Of a DNA stretch of 40,412 nt, positions 8,787-15,858 are shown one piece after another. The DNA comes from Actinomycetota bacterium (lineage in GTDB: Bacteria; Actinomycetota; Actinomycetes; S36-B12): NCBI GenBank assembly GCA_027729805.1, contig JAQCEO010000013.1, forward strand, positions 1-40,412, given 5' to 3'. Within the stretch, counting starts at the first letter, position 1. Every line of letters begins with the position of its first letter. The position numbers were made by a program, and so were the translations under genes. Under the pieces are notes generated by a model. It was given only the letters and a program-made list of their open reading frames with translations, searched no databases and had not been told where the DNA came from.

Positions 8787-8894
8787 ATGAGGCTGGAAAC
8801 AGCCGCGATTTGGTTGAAGGGACTGGTGGGATCCCCGGAGCGTCGGCCCCGGTATCCGAGAGTCCTTCTACCGAAAGGTCAAACCCGTGTTTGA
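8787..8894 (+). CDS. Candidate 35-codon upstream ORF before the amine oxidase
   Basis: An ATG at 8787 follows AGGGAG (8776-8781) with good spacing and opens a 35-codon frame rich in Arg and Pro in its second half. It overlaps the first bases of the PuuB-like gene in another frame and stops at 8894. A GAAA-capped hairpin lies inside it. It could be a leader peptide or a coupling device, or an accident of base composition; no homologue is recognised. Confidence 0.35.
   Translation: MRLETAAIWLKGLVGSPERRPRYPRVLLPKGQTRV
8791..8804 (+). promoter_or_regulatory. GAAA-tetraloop hairpin in the leader of the amine oxidase
   Basis: GGCTG at 8791-8795 pairs exactly with CAGCC at 8800-8804 around the tetraloop GAAA. 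This tight RNA element lies in the potC-amine oxidase gap. Confidence 0.45.
8818..8867 (+). promoter_or_regulatory. Longer nested hairpin in the leader of the amine oxidase
   Basis: The outer stem pairs the segment ending in GGACT (8820-8824) with AGTCC (8861-8865). Inside it GGAT (8829-8832) pairs with ATCC (8854-8857) and CCGG (8835-8838) with CCGG (8849-8852). It ends 6 bp before the SD GAAAGG (8873-8878). No T-run follows, so it is not an obvious terminator; a regulatory or mRNA-stabilising role is possible. Confidence 0.4.
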
Positions 8895-10302
8895 TGAGAC
8901 GCAAACCGAAGCCTCGACTAAGTCACTCGTAAATGTTCGTCATAACATTTTTTGGCTCGATGACCCGAGTCGACCCGCAGCGCGGCCACAATTACAGGCG
9001 CATATCAATGCCGACTTTTGTGTAGTTGGCGGTGGGTTCAGTGGCCTTTGGACCGCGGTACTTGCTAAACAGCAGCATCCGGACTGGAGCGTGGTCCTAC
9101 TCGAAGGTGATCGGATCGCGAGTGGGGCAACCGGCCGCAATGGTGGGTTCTGCGCGGCCTCGCTAACCCATGGGCTCGCAAATGGCATGAGCAGGTGGCC
9201 AAGTGAGATGCCGACCCTGCTGCAGTTGGGCAAGGAGAACTTGGATGCGATTGAAGTGTTCGTAGCCGACCACGGGATCGACTGCGAGTTCATTCGCTCG
9301 GGGGATTTAGCGGTTGCGACGGAGCCTTATCAAGTCACCGATTTAATTGAGCTGTGCGAGGTGGGTAAAGCACTCGGCATTTCATATAAATTTCTCGATG
9401 ATGCGAACCTACGAAGTAGAGTCGATTCACCCACTTATCTTGCTGGACTATTCGATGGCTCAGGGACCGCAATGCTGAACCCGGCGCGGCTGGCTTGGGG
9501 CTTGGCACGGGTCGCGGCCGATTTGGGCGTCGATATTTATGAGCAGTCGCCGGTATTAACCAGCAAAGACAAAGGGGCAACTGTCAGCATCTTCACGCAC
9601 TCAGGGAGTGTGGCTGCAGCAAGAGTGGCGCTTGCGACAAGTGCTTATCCACCGTTACTTCGTCGCATCCGCAACTACGTGGTGCCGGTTTACGACTGCG
9701 TGTTGGTGTCGGAGCCGCTATCCCACCAGCAACGTGCGTTGGTGCGATGGGATGGCCGTGAGGGCTTGTCCGATTGTGGGAATCAGTTCCACTACTACCG
9801 AATTACCGCCGATGGCCGAATCCTGTGGGGTGGCTATGACGCGGTGTACCACCGCGGAAACGGCTTTGGTCCGCAGTACGAATTTGATGAGGAATCCTTT
9901 GGGAGATTGGCAGCGCACTTCTTCCAGACCTTCCCACAATTAGCCGGGCTGGAGTTTTCCCATGCGTGGGGCGGGGCGATTGATACGTGTTCACGCTTTA
10001 GCGCCTTTTGGGGTAAGGCACACGGCGGTAAGACCGTCTACGTATCCGGGTTTACCGGATTAGGTGTCGGCGCCTCGAGGTTTGGCGCGCAGGTCATGCT
10101 GGATCTATTGGCTGGGCATAACACGATGCGTACGCAATTACAGATGGTAAGGAAGAAGCCGAAACCGTTTCCGCCCGAGCCACTGCGGTCCATCGGTATT
10201 GATTGGACAACTAGATCCTTACAGGCGGCCGACCGAAATTCTGGGCGCCGCAATTTGTGGTTGCGCACATTGGATCGGTTCGGGTTGGGGTTTGACTCCT
10301 AA
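8887..10302 (+). CDS. FAD-dependent amine oxidase, PuuB-like (DAO family)
   Basis: DAO-family flavoenzymes of this type oxidise an amine to an aldehyde with release of ammonia and hydrogen peroxide; PuuB acts on gamma-glutamylputrescine. The 471-residue protein has an N-terminal Rossmann FAD motif (D-F-C-V-V-G-G-G-F-S-G-L), the S-G-A-T-G-R-N-G-G-F segment common to PuuB-like oxidases, and the C-terminal nucleotide-contact motif Y-V-S-G-F-T-G-L-G-V-G-A-S-R. The GTG at 8887 follows GAAAGG with 8-nt spacing. It lies between the polyamine importer and the agmatinase, so an amine from the putrescine route is the likely substrate. No gamma-glutamylputrescine synthetase or hydrolase is in the window; direct oxidation of putrescine, or partners elsewhere, are both open. 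Confidence 0.83.
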   Translation: MFDETQTEASTKSLVNVRHNIFWLDDPSRPAARPQLQAHINADFCVVGGGFSGLWTAVLAKQQHPDWSVVLLEGDRIASGATGRNGGFCAASLTHGLANGMSRWPSEMPTLLQLGKENLDAIEVFVADHGIDCEFIRSGDLAVATEPYQVTDLIELCEVGKALGISYKFLDDANLRSRVDSPTYLAGLFDGSGTAMLNPARLAWGLARVAADLGVDIYEQSPVLTSKDKGATVSIFTHSGSVAAARVALATSAYPPLLRRIRNYVVPVYDCVLVSEPLSHQQRALVRWDGREGLSDCGNQFHYYRITADGRILWGGYDAVYHRGNGFGPQYEFDEESFGRLAAHFFQTFPQLAGLEFSHAWGGAIDTCSRFSAFWGKAHGGKTVYVSGFTGLGVGASRFGAQVMLDLLAGHNTMRTQLQMVRKKPKPFPPEPLRSIGIDWTTRSLQAADRNSGRRNLWLRTLDRFGLGFDS

Positions 10303-10325
10303 TTGCCTAGCATTAAGGTCAGGAT
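10292..10325 (+). promoter_or_regulatory. Promoter of the agmatinase unit (leaderless)
   Basis: TTGACT (10292-10297), a 16-bp spacer and TAAGGT (10314-10319) form a good -35/-10 pair. The -10 ends exactly 6 nt before the ATG at 10326, so transcription should begin at or next to the start codon. This is the only leaderless promoter in the window with a clear -35. Confidence 0.6.
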
Positions 10326-11351
10326 ATGACGCGGTACGGGGCACAATTTGGGCCGGATATCACCTTTCTCGGAGTGGATCGCTGTGATCTAGACGTACCT
10401 AGTACGTATGAGGACGCCGATATTGTGATTCTGGGTGCGCCATTTGATGGCGGTACCTCCTTTCGAAGTGGTGCCCGTTTCGGCCCGCAGGCGATTCGAG
10501 CAACCTGCTACCTACCGCATGACGGTAGCCGGCCATCACTGGCGATGCGAGTAGATGGCTTGGCCGATATCCGAGTTGTCGATGCCGGTGACGTCGAGAT
10601 GTATAGCGGGGACGCGGCTACCGCATGCGCTTCCTTGGAGGCGGTGGTTGAGAAGGTTGCCAGGACCGGAGCTATCCCAATTATTTTGGGTGGTGATCAC
10701 ACCATTACCTGGCCAGATGTCACCGGGGTGGCGCGCGCATGCGGGTGGGGCAAGGTTGCAATCATCCATTTCGATGCGCACGCTGACACTGGTGACACCT
10801 GCTTTGGTTCACTAATCGGTCACGGCCAACCAATGCGCCGACTGATCGAGTCCGGGGCGGCTCGCGGTGACCGTTTCCTGCAGATTGGGCTGCGTGGTTA
10901 TTGGCCCGAGCCGCAAACCCTGCAATGGATGGCCGAGCAGGGCATGCGCTCATACGAGATGACTGAGATTGTCGAACGTGGTCTAAGTGAAGTTTTGACC
11001 GAAGTATTTAAGATTGCTTTGGATGAATGCGACGGGGTGTTCCTGAGTGTAGATATAGATGTCTGCGACCCGGGCCACGCACCAGGCACCGGTACTCCAG
11101 AACCCGGTGGCCTTACCGCGCGGGAGTTACTTGATGCGGTGCGACGTATCTGCTACGAGTTGCCCGTCGTCGGCATGGATATTGTCGAAGTTGCTCCACC
11201 CTTTGATCATGCTGACATCACGGTGATGCTAGGTAACCGCGTGGTGCTGGAAGCACTATCAGCAATCGCTCGACGCCGGCAAGATGATCGCGATGGCACG
11301 ACTTGGGATCCGCGACAGCCACTGCTCGCTGACCGCACCCCGGGGGAGTAG
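10326..11351 (+). CDS. speB: Agmatinase-family ureohydrolase
   Basis: Ureohydrolases of this family remove urea from a guanidino compound; agmatinase gives putrescine. The 341-residue protein keeps the binuclear manganese site: His125 in G-G-D-H-T, Asp150/His152/Asp154 in D-A-H-A-D, and Asp243/Asp245 in S-V-D-I-D-V-C-D-P. V-G-M-D-I-V-E-V-A-P-P near the end is typical of agmatinases. It has its own promoter and is followed after 2 bp by the saccharopine-dehydrogenase-like gene. Its position beside polyamine import and oxidation fits agmatine to putrescine. Guanidinobutyrase, which would give GABA directly, or another guanidino hydrolase are realistic alternatives, since substrate residues cannot be decided by eye. 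Confidence 0.85.
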   Translation: MTRYGAQFGPDITFLGVDRCDLDVPSTYEDADIVILGAPFDGGTSFRSGARFGPQAIRATCYLPHDGSRPSLAMRVDGLADIRVVDAGDVEMYSGDAATACASLEAVVEKVARTGAIPIILGGDHTITWPDVTGVARACGWGKVAIIHFDAHADTGDTCFGSLIGHGQPMRRLIESGAARGDRFLQIGLRGYWPEPQTLQWMAEQGMRSYEMTEIVERGLSEVLTEVFKIALDECDGVFLSVDIDVCDPGHAPGTGTPEPGGLTARELLDAVRRICYELPVVGMDIVEVAPPFDHADITVMLGNRVVLEALSAIARRRQDDRDGTTWDPRQPLLADRTPGE

Positions 11352-11353
11352 CA

Positions 11354-12565
11354 ATGCGAGTACTCGCAATTGGCTCAGGAGGGGTGGGCACTTCTGCCGC
11401 ACTGATAGCAAAGCGCCGAGACTTCTTCGAGGTTTGGGTTTGCGCGGACTATGAGCTGAGCCGGGCCCAGGGTTTAGTGGACCGAGTGGGTGACGCACGT
11501 TTTTTGGCCGCTCAAATTGATGCGGCGAATACCGCCGAGATCACCAGACTATGTCAGGCTCATGGCATAACCCACGTGCTGAATGTAATTGATCCGCGCT
11601 ACGTGATGCCAATTTTTGACGGCGCATTTGCGGCCCGCGCCAACTACCTCGACACCGCAATGAGCCTTTCGCGGCCCCACCCGACCCTGCCACATGAACA
11701 AGTGGGTGTCATGCTCGGTGCTGAGCAGTTTGCAAAGGAGCCGCAGTGGCAAGAGGCTGGCCTCTTGGCCTTGTGCGGAGTTGGCGTGGAGCCCGGACTC
11801 TCGGATGTTTTCGCCAGGTATGCCGCAGATCACCTATTTACTGAAATCGATGAGATCGGCATCCGCGATGGCGCCAATTTATCGGTTGCGGGCTACGACT
11901 TCGCTCCGTCATTTTCAATCTGGACCACGATCGAGGAGTGCCTTAACCCACCGGTGATCTGGGAGGAGGGCAGAGGCTGGTTCACGACCGCGCCATTTAG
12001 TGAACCTGAGGTGTTCGATTTCCCCGAAGGAATCGGACCGGTTGAATGTGTCAATGTTGAGCACGAGGAAGTCCTTTTAGTTCCACGCTGGATCAAATGC
12101 AAGCGAGTTACCTTCAAATACGGACTAGGCGATGAGTTCATTGAAGTGCTAAAGACCTTACATAAACTCGGGCTCGACAGCACGACGCCGGTAAGTGTCA
12201 GAGGGGTGATGGTAAGTCCGCGGGATTTAGTGGCGGCTGCATTGCCGGACCCAGCGACTCTCGGTGACAAAATGACCGGCAAGACTTGCGCGGGTACTTG
12301 GGTTACTGGCATCGGAAATGCGGGTGAACCAAAGTCGGTTTATCTTTATCACGTGCTCGATAATGCATGGTCCATGCGTGAATACGGTGTGCAGGCGGTG
12401 GTTTGGCAAGCGGCCATGAATCCGGTAATCGCCCTTGAGTTGCTAGCAACAAATGCGTGGCAGGGTACCGGGGTATTAGGCCCGGAAGCGTTTGACGCCG
12501 TCCAGTTCTTAGAGTTAATGGAATCTGGTTACGGTCAAAAATTCGGGCTCAGGGTCGACAGTTAG
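11354..12565 (+). CDS. Saccharopine dehydrogenase-like oxidoreductase of unknown substrate
   Basis: The 403-residue protein starts with a Rossmann nucleotide-binding motif (V-L-A-I-G-S-G-G-V-G at residues 3-12), continues with T-H-V-L-N-V-I-D-P-R-Y, and has a large C-terminal domain of the saccharopine dehydrogenase/carboxy(nor)spermidine dehydrogenase superfamily. These enzymes make or split C-N bonds between an aldehyde or keto acid and an amine with NAD(P)H. The ATG follows GGGGGAG, 2 bp after the agmatinase, so the two are co-transcribed. No carboxynorspermidine decarboxylase is nearby, so classical spermidine synthesis is not supported. A role in handling aminoaldehydes, lysine or polyamine adducts is possible but unproven. 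It converges on the GABA aminotransferase with a 3-bp gap. Confidence 0.75.
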   Translation: MRVLAIGSGGVGTSAALIAKRRDFFEVWVCADYELSRAQGLVDRVGDARFLAAQIDAANTAEITRLCQAHGITHVLNVIDPRYVMPIFDGAFAARANYLDTAMSLSRPHPTLPHEQVGVMLGAEQFAKEPQWQEAGLLALCGVGVEPGLSDVFARYAADHLFTEIDEIGIRDGANLSVAGYDFAPSFSIWTTIEECLNPPVIWEEGRGWFTTAPFSEPEVFDFPEGIGPVECVNVEHEEVLLVPRWIKCKRVTFKYGLGDEFIEVLKTLHKLGLDSTTPVSVRGVMVSPRDLVAAALPDPATLGDKMTGKTCAGTWVTGIGNAGEPKSVYLYHVLDNAWSMREYGVQAVVWQAAMNPVIALELLATNAWQGTGVLGPEAFDAVQFLELMESGYGQKFGLRVDS

Positions 12566-12568
12566 TAC

Positions 12569-13918
12569 TTAACCGGTGGCTTCGAAGCCGCGTTCGACAA
12601 TGCTCAACGCCTCTTCGAGCAGGTGCATTGGCATGGTCAGTGGCGGTAGGAAACGCATGACATTGGAGTAGGTGCCGGTGGTGAGCACCATCACCCCTTC
12701 GCCGTGGCAATACTTCGCGACCGCGCTGGTGCGCTCAGGGTCTGGCTCCATAGTGCCCGGGCGAATGAGCTCAATTGCGAGCATCGCCCCGCGACCACGG
12801 ATCTCGCCGATGGTGGGGTGATTGACTTTCATCGCGGCCAAGGCGGGCAGCATTACCGACTCAATTGCTTTAGCCCGACCGCAGGCATCCTCTTCTTCCA
12901 TCCACCTGATTGCCCCTAGGGCGGCCGCGCAGGCAACCGGGCTGCCCCCGTAGGTGCCACCGAGGCCCCCGGCGTGCACCGAATCCATTATCTCGGCTCG
13001 CCCGGTAACTCCGGCCAGGGGCAGGCCGCCAGCGATCCCCTTGGCGGTAGTTACTAGGTCAGGGATAACACCTTCGTAACTGCTGGCGAACCAGTCGCCG
13101 GTGCGGCAAAAACCGCTTTGGATTTCATCAGCCACGAACACGATGCCGTTCGCCTTTGCGAACGCTGCTATCGCGGCAAAGTAACCGGCGCCTGGGACGA
13201 TGAAGCCGCCCTCACCTTGAATCGGCTCGATGACGATCGCGGCCACCTTGGTGCCACCGATCTCCTTCTCGATGCGGCTAATGGCTCGCTTGGCGATATC
13301 TAGTCCTGACAATGGTGCATCGCGGAAGGGATATGAGGTGGGGACGCGGTAAACCTCCGACGCGAATGGGCCAAAGCCATCCTTGTAGGGCATGTTCTTC
13401 GCTGTCATCGCCATAGTGAGGTTGGTGCGGCCGTGATAGCCGTGTTCGACAACGACGACCGCGGCTCGATTGGTGTAAGACCGAGCAATCTTGACGGCAT
13501 TTTCGATGGCCTCAGCACCGGAGTTGAAAAGTGCCGATCTCTTGGCATGGTCCCCGGGGGTTAAGCGATTAAGTGCCTCACAGACTTCGACATAACCTGA
13601 GTAGGGATTCACCATGAAGCAGGTATGGGTAAATGCCGCCACTTGACGCTGCACATTTTCGACCACATAAGGGTTGGCGTTGCCGACCGTGGTGACCGCA
13701 ATACCTGAACCCATATCAATGATGGAGTTACCGTCAACGTCTACCAGGACACCGCCACCGGCTTTGGCCACGAAAACCGGCAAGGTCACGCCGACCCCGT
13801 TTGATACCGCCTCGGTTTTACGTGCCAGCAGAGCCATTGATTTTGGCCCGGGGATAGCAGTAACGAGCCGGCGCTCTTGGGCCAGTTCGTTGTCGGTGCG
13901 CTCAGGGGTAAGAGTCAT
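12569..13918 (-). CDS. gabT: 4-aminobutyrate aminotransferase
   Basis: This PLP enzyme moves the amino group of GABA to 2-oxoglutarate, giving succinate semialdehyde. The 449-residue protein has the class III signature: N-S-G-A-E-A for phosphate binding, the Y-H-G-R-T-N motif, V-A-D-E-I-Q-S-G-F, and the PLP lysine at residue 293 (TTAKGIAGGLPL). It closely follows actinobacterial GabT, with the N-terminal R-R-L-V-T-A-I-P-G-P and G-G-L-G-G-T-Y-G-G-S-P. The start at 13918 is chosen because GGAG lies 6 nt before it and the leader length fits the family; ATGs at 13930 and 13990 are in frame. It diverges from the aldehyde dehydrogenase that would use its product. It may also accept beta-alanine from the pyrimidine arm. 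Confidence 0.92.
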   Translation of the reverse strand: MTLTPERTDNELAQERRLVTAIPGPKSMALLARKTEAVSNGVGVTLPVFVAKAGGGVLVDVDGNSIIDMGSGIAVTTVGNANPYVVENVQRQVAAFTHTCFMVNPYSGYVEVCEALNRLTPGDHAKRSALFNSGAEAIENAVKIARSYTNRAAVVVVEHGYHGRTNLTMAMTAKNMPYKDGFGPFASEVYRVPTSYPFRDAPLSGLDIAKRAISRIEKEIGGTKVAAIVIEPIQGEGGFIVPGAGYFAAIAAFAKANGIVFVADEIQSGFCRTGDWFASSYEGVIPDLVTTAKGIAGGLPLAGVTGRAEIMDSVHAGGLGGTYGGSPVACAAALGAIRWMEEEDACGRAKAIESVMLPALAAMKVNHPTIGEIRGRGAMLAIELIRPGTMEPDPERTSAVAKYCHGEGVMVLTTGTYSNVMRFLPPLTMPMHLLEEALSIVERGFEATG

Positions 13919-13989
13919 TAGGGTCTCCATGTTTGGTCCTAGGTGGGAGTCTAAGTCAAGGCGCGTAATCTCGCCGTAGAAGGGTGACA

Positions 13990-13995
13990 TAGATT
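13990..13995 (+). promoter_or_regulatory. Leaderless -10 hexamer (TAGATT) of the GabD-like gene
   Basis: TAGATT ends exactly 6 nt before the ATG at 14002, and no SD precedes that ATG. The site is part of a mirrored CATAG...CTATG inverted repeat (13988-13992 and 14000-14004). Confidence 0.5.
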
Positions 13996-14001
13996 TTGCC
14001 T

Positions 14002-15465
14002 ATGGCCAGGCAAGAGTTGCACACCCCTCGGCATTGGCCAGCATGGATCGCGGGCACCGCTTCAGACGCGGGTGAACTAGCTGAGGTAACCCACCCAGGT
14101 GATGGGTCGGTGGTCGGCACCTACCCGGTGCCCGATGCGGCCAGCGTGGAAGCCGCCATCGAAGGGGCCTGGCAGGTGCGTAGGGTCGCCCAGCGCACTT
14201 CGGCCGCCCAGCGGGCCGCCGCGCTAACCCATGTCTCGCGCCGGTTGGAAGAGCGTCTTGACGAAGTAGCCGCGCTCATTACCGCCGAAAACGGCAAACC
14301 GATAACCTGGTCGCGGGCCGAGGCCACACGCGCGGTGTCGACATTTCGATGGGCGGCGGAAGAAGCCCGTCGGTTCAACGGCGAGTTCCAGCGACTGGAC
14401 ACCGAGGCTGCTACCGAGGGCCGCGCTGCAATTATTCGTCGTTTCCCGCATGGACCGGTCCTTGGGATTTCGCCATTTAACTTCCCGGTCAACCTGGTCG
14501 CCCACAAGATTGCGCCCGCACTCGCCGTTGGCGCACCGATTGTGGTCAAACCCGCCCCTGCCACCCCACTGGGTGCGCTCCTTCTTGGCGAGTTGCTCGG
14601 TGAAACCGACCTGCCGGCCGGCATGTTCTCGGTTATCCCGGTCGGTAACGAGGTAGCGCCAGCATTGGTAGCCGACCCGCGACTACCGGTCATTTCGTTC
14701 ACGGGATCAGAGCCTGTCGGGTTCGCAATTCAGCGCGAGGTACCAAATAAGCACATAGTTCTTGAACTGGGTGGCAATGCTGCTGCGATCGTCCTGGGCG
14801 ACTACAGCAGCGATAAGGATCTGCAGTGGGCAGCTCGACGCATTGCCATGTATGGCAACGCGCAGGCTGGGCAGACCTGCGTGTCGGTGCAGCGCATCTT
14901 TGTAGCAGAGTCAGTTGCCGAAGCATTCACCGATCGACTAATTGAGCATGTGCATGCGCTTGTCAAGGGTTCACCTTGGGATGCGGCTACTGAAGTCGGC
15001 CCCATGATCAGCGAGGCTGCTGCGGTGCGAGTGGCCGAGTGGGTGCGAGAGGCGGTTGCGGCCGGAGCCAAAGTGCTGGCCGGGGGTTCGCGTAATGGCA
15101 CCTCTATCGAGCCAACCCTGCTCGCCAATGTCGATCCATCGGTTCGGGTCTCATGTGAAGAGGTCTTTGGCCCGGTGATGTCAATCCAGGTCATCAAAGA
15201 TTTAGACGAGGGCATTGACCTAGTAAACAATTCGAGGTTCGGCTTGCAGACCGGCCTGTTTACTCACGATATTCACGAGATTTTTCGCGCACACCGTGAA
15301 CTTGAGGTGGGCGGTGTCATCATTGGCGATGCTCCGACCTTCCGTGCTGACCAGATGCCGTACGGCGGAATCAAGGCTTCGGGGGTGGGCCGTGAAGGAT
15401 TGCGGTCAGCGATGACCGATTTAACCCATGAGCGCGTGTTGGTCCTGACCGATCTCGCGCTTTAG
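14002..15465 (+). CDS. Aldehyde dehydrogenase, probable succinate-semialdehyde dehydrogenase
   Basis: The likely reaction is NAD(P)-dependent oxidation of succinate semialdehyde to succinate, ending the GABA route. The 487-residue protein has Asn160 (SPFNFP), Glu255 (LELGGN) and the nucleophile Cys293 (QAGQTC). The start at 14002 is supported by the leaderless promoter; an in-frame TTG lies 6 bp upstream. The A-Q-A-G-Q-T-C-V-S-V-Q-R motif is closer to a broad group including lactaldehyde and phosphonoacetaldehyde dehydrogenases than to enterobacterial GabD, so the function rests on the divergent gabT. Malonate-semialdehyde or another short aldehyde is an alternative substrate. Confidence 0.75.
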   Translation: MARQELHTPRHWPAWIAGTASDAGELAEVTHPGDGSVVGTYPVPDAASVEAAIEGAWQVRRVAQRTSAAQRAAALTHVSRRLEERLDEVAALITAENGKPITWSRAEATRAVSTFRWAAEEARRFNGEFQRLDTEAATEGRAAIIRRFPHGPVLGISPFNFPVNLVAHKIAPALAVGAPIVVKPAPATPLGALLLGELLGETDLPAGMFSVIPVGNEVAPALVADPRLPVISFTGSEPVGFAIQREVPNKHIVLELGGNAAAIVLGDYSSDKDLQWAARRIAMYGNAQAGQTCVSVQRIFVAESVAEAFTDRLIEHVHALVKGSPWDAATEVGPMISEAAAVRVAEWVREAVAAGAKVLAGGSRNGTSIEPTLLANVDPSVRVSCEEVFGPVMSIQVIKDLDEGIDLVNNSRFGLQTGLFTHDIHEIFRAHRELEVGGVIIGDAPTFRADQMPYGGIKASGVGREGLRSAMTDLTHERVLVLTDLAL

Positions 15466-15479
15466 GCGTTGCTTGAGTC

Positions 15480-15485
15480 TAGGAT
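15480..15485 (+). promoter_or_regulatory. Leaderless -10 hexamer (TAGGAT) before the HicA-like gene
   Basis: TAGGAT is followed by exactly 6 nt and the GTG at 15492, with no SD. It may drive the small gene together with dxr and the protease. Confidence 0.5.
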
Positions 15486-15491
15486 CATGCT

Positions 15492-15857
15492 GTGACCGTT
15501 CATTTAAATATCCATCATCTAAATAACCATCACCGCGGTACTCTGGCCGCGATATTCGCCCACCCGACCAGCCACAACATCCGCTGGGTTGATGTCATCA
15601 GCCTGCTAGAGGCGCTTGGCAGTGTGGAAGTGAAACACGACGGTCGCCTCCGCATAACGGTAGGCCCTGAAATTGAGGTTTTTGACCGCTCGCACAACAA
15701 GGACATTTCAATCGAACAGGTAACTGATTTTCGTCGCATGCTCAAGCACGCCGGATACGGGCCGACCCCGCCCGATACCGTAAAGATAGCAGTAGAGAAA
15801 GACTACTTGGGAACCGAGCCCGATCTCAATTTAGGGGATAGCCGCCGCGGCGAATAA
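15492..15857 (+). CDS. Small conserved-looking protein resembling the HicA/dsRBD-like fold
   Basis: I do not recognise a named family. The 121-residue protein begins with a His/Asn-rich stretch. A compact domain follows at about residues 27-98: a helix (W-V-D-V-I-S-L-L-E-A-L-G), strands (V-E-V-K-H-D-G-R-L-R-I-T-V), then a helix (V-T-D-F-R-R-M-L-K-H-A-G). This helix-strand-helix order and the closing R-x-x-L-K-x-A-G are what HicA mRNA-interferase toxins show. The usual G-S-H-H active-site histidine is not obvious and no HicB-like antitoxin is adjacent, so a toxin role is doubtful. It lies 1 bp before dxr and shares its promoter. It may be a domesticated RNA-binding relative. Confidence 0.6.
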   Translation: MTVHLNIHHLNNHHRGTLAAIFAHPTSHNIRWVDVISLLEALGSVEVKHDGRLRITVGPEIEVFDRSHNKDISIEQVTDFRRMLKHAGYGPTPPDTVKIAVEKDYLGTEPDLNLGDSRRGE

Positions 15858-15858
15858 C

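Noticed and set aside
8753-8886. Guanidine-I or glycine riboswitch before the amine oxidase
   Set aside because: Short fragments resemble parts of each consensus (a CCGAGAG string, and CCGAAAGG), but the order and the remaining conserved core are missing.
13919-13990. Longer GabT starting at 13990
   Set aside because: The extension adds 24 residues not typical of actinobacterial GabT, while the ATG at 13918 has a well-placed GGAG. It is kept only as an alternative.
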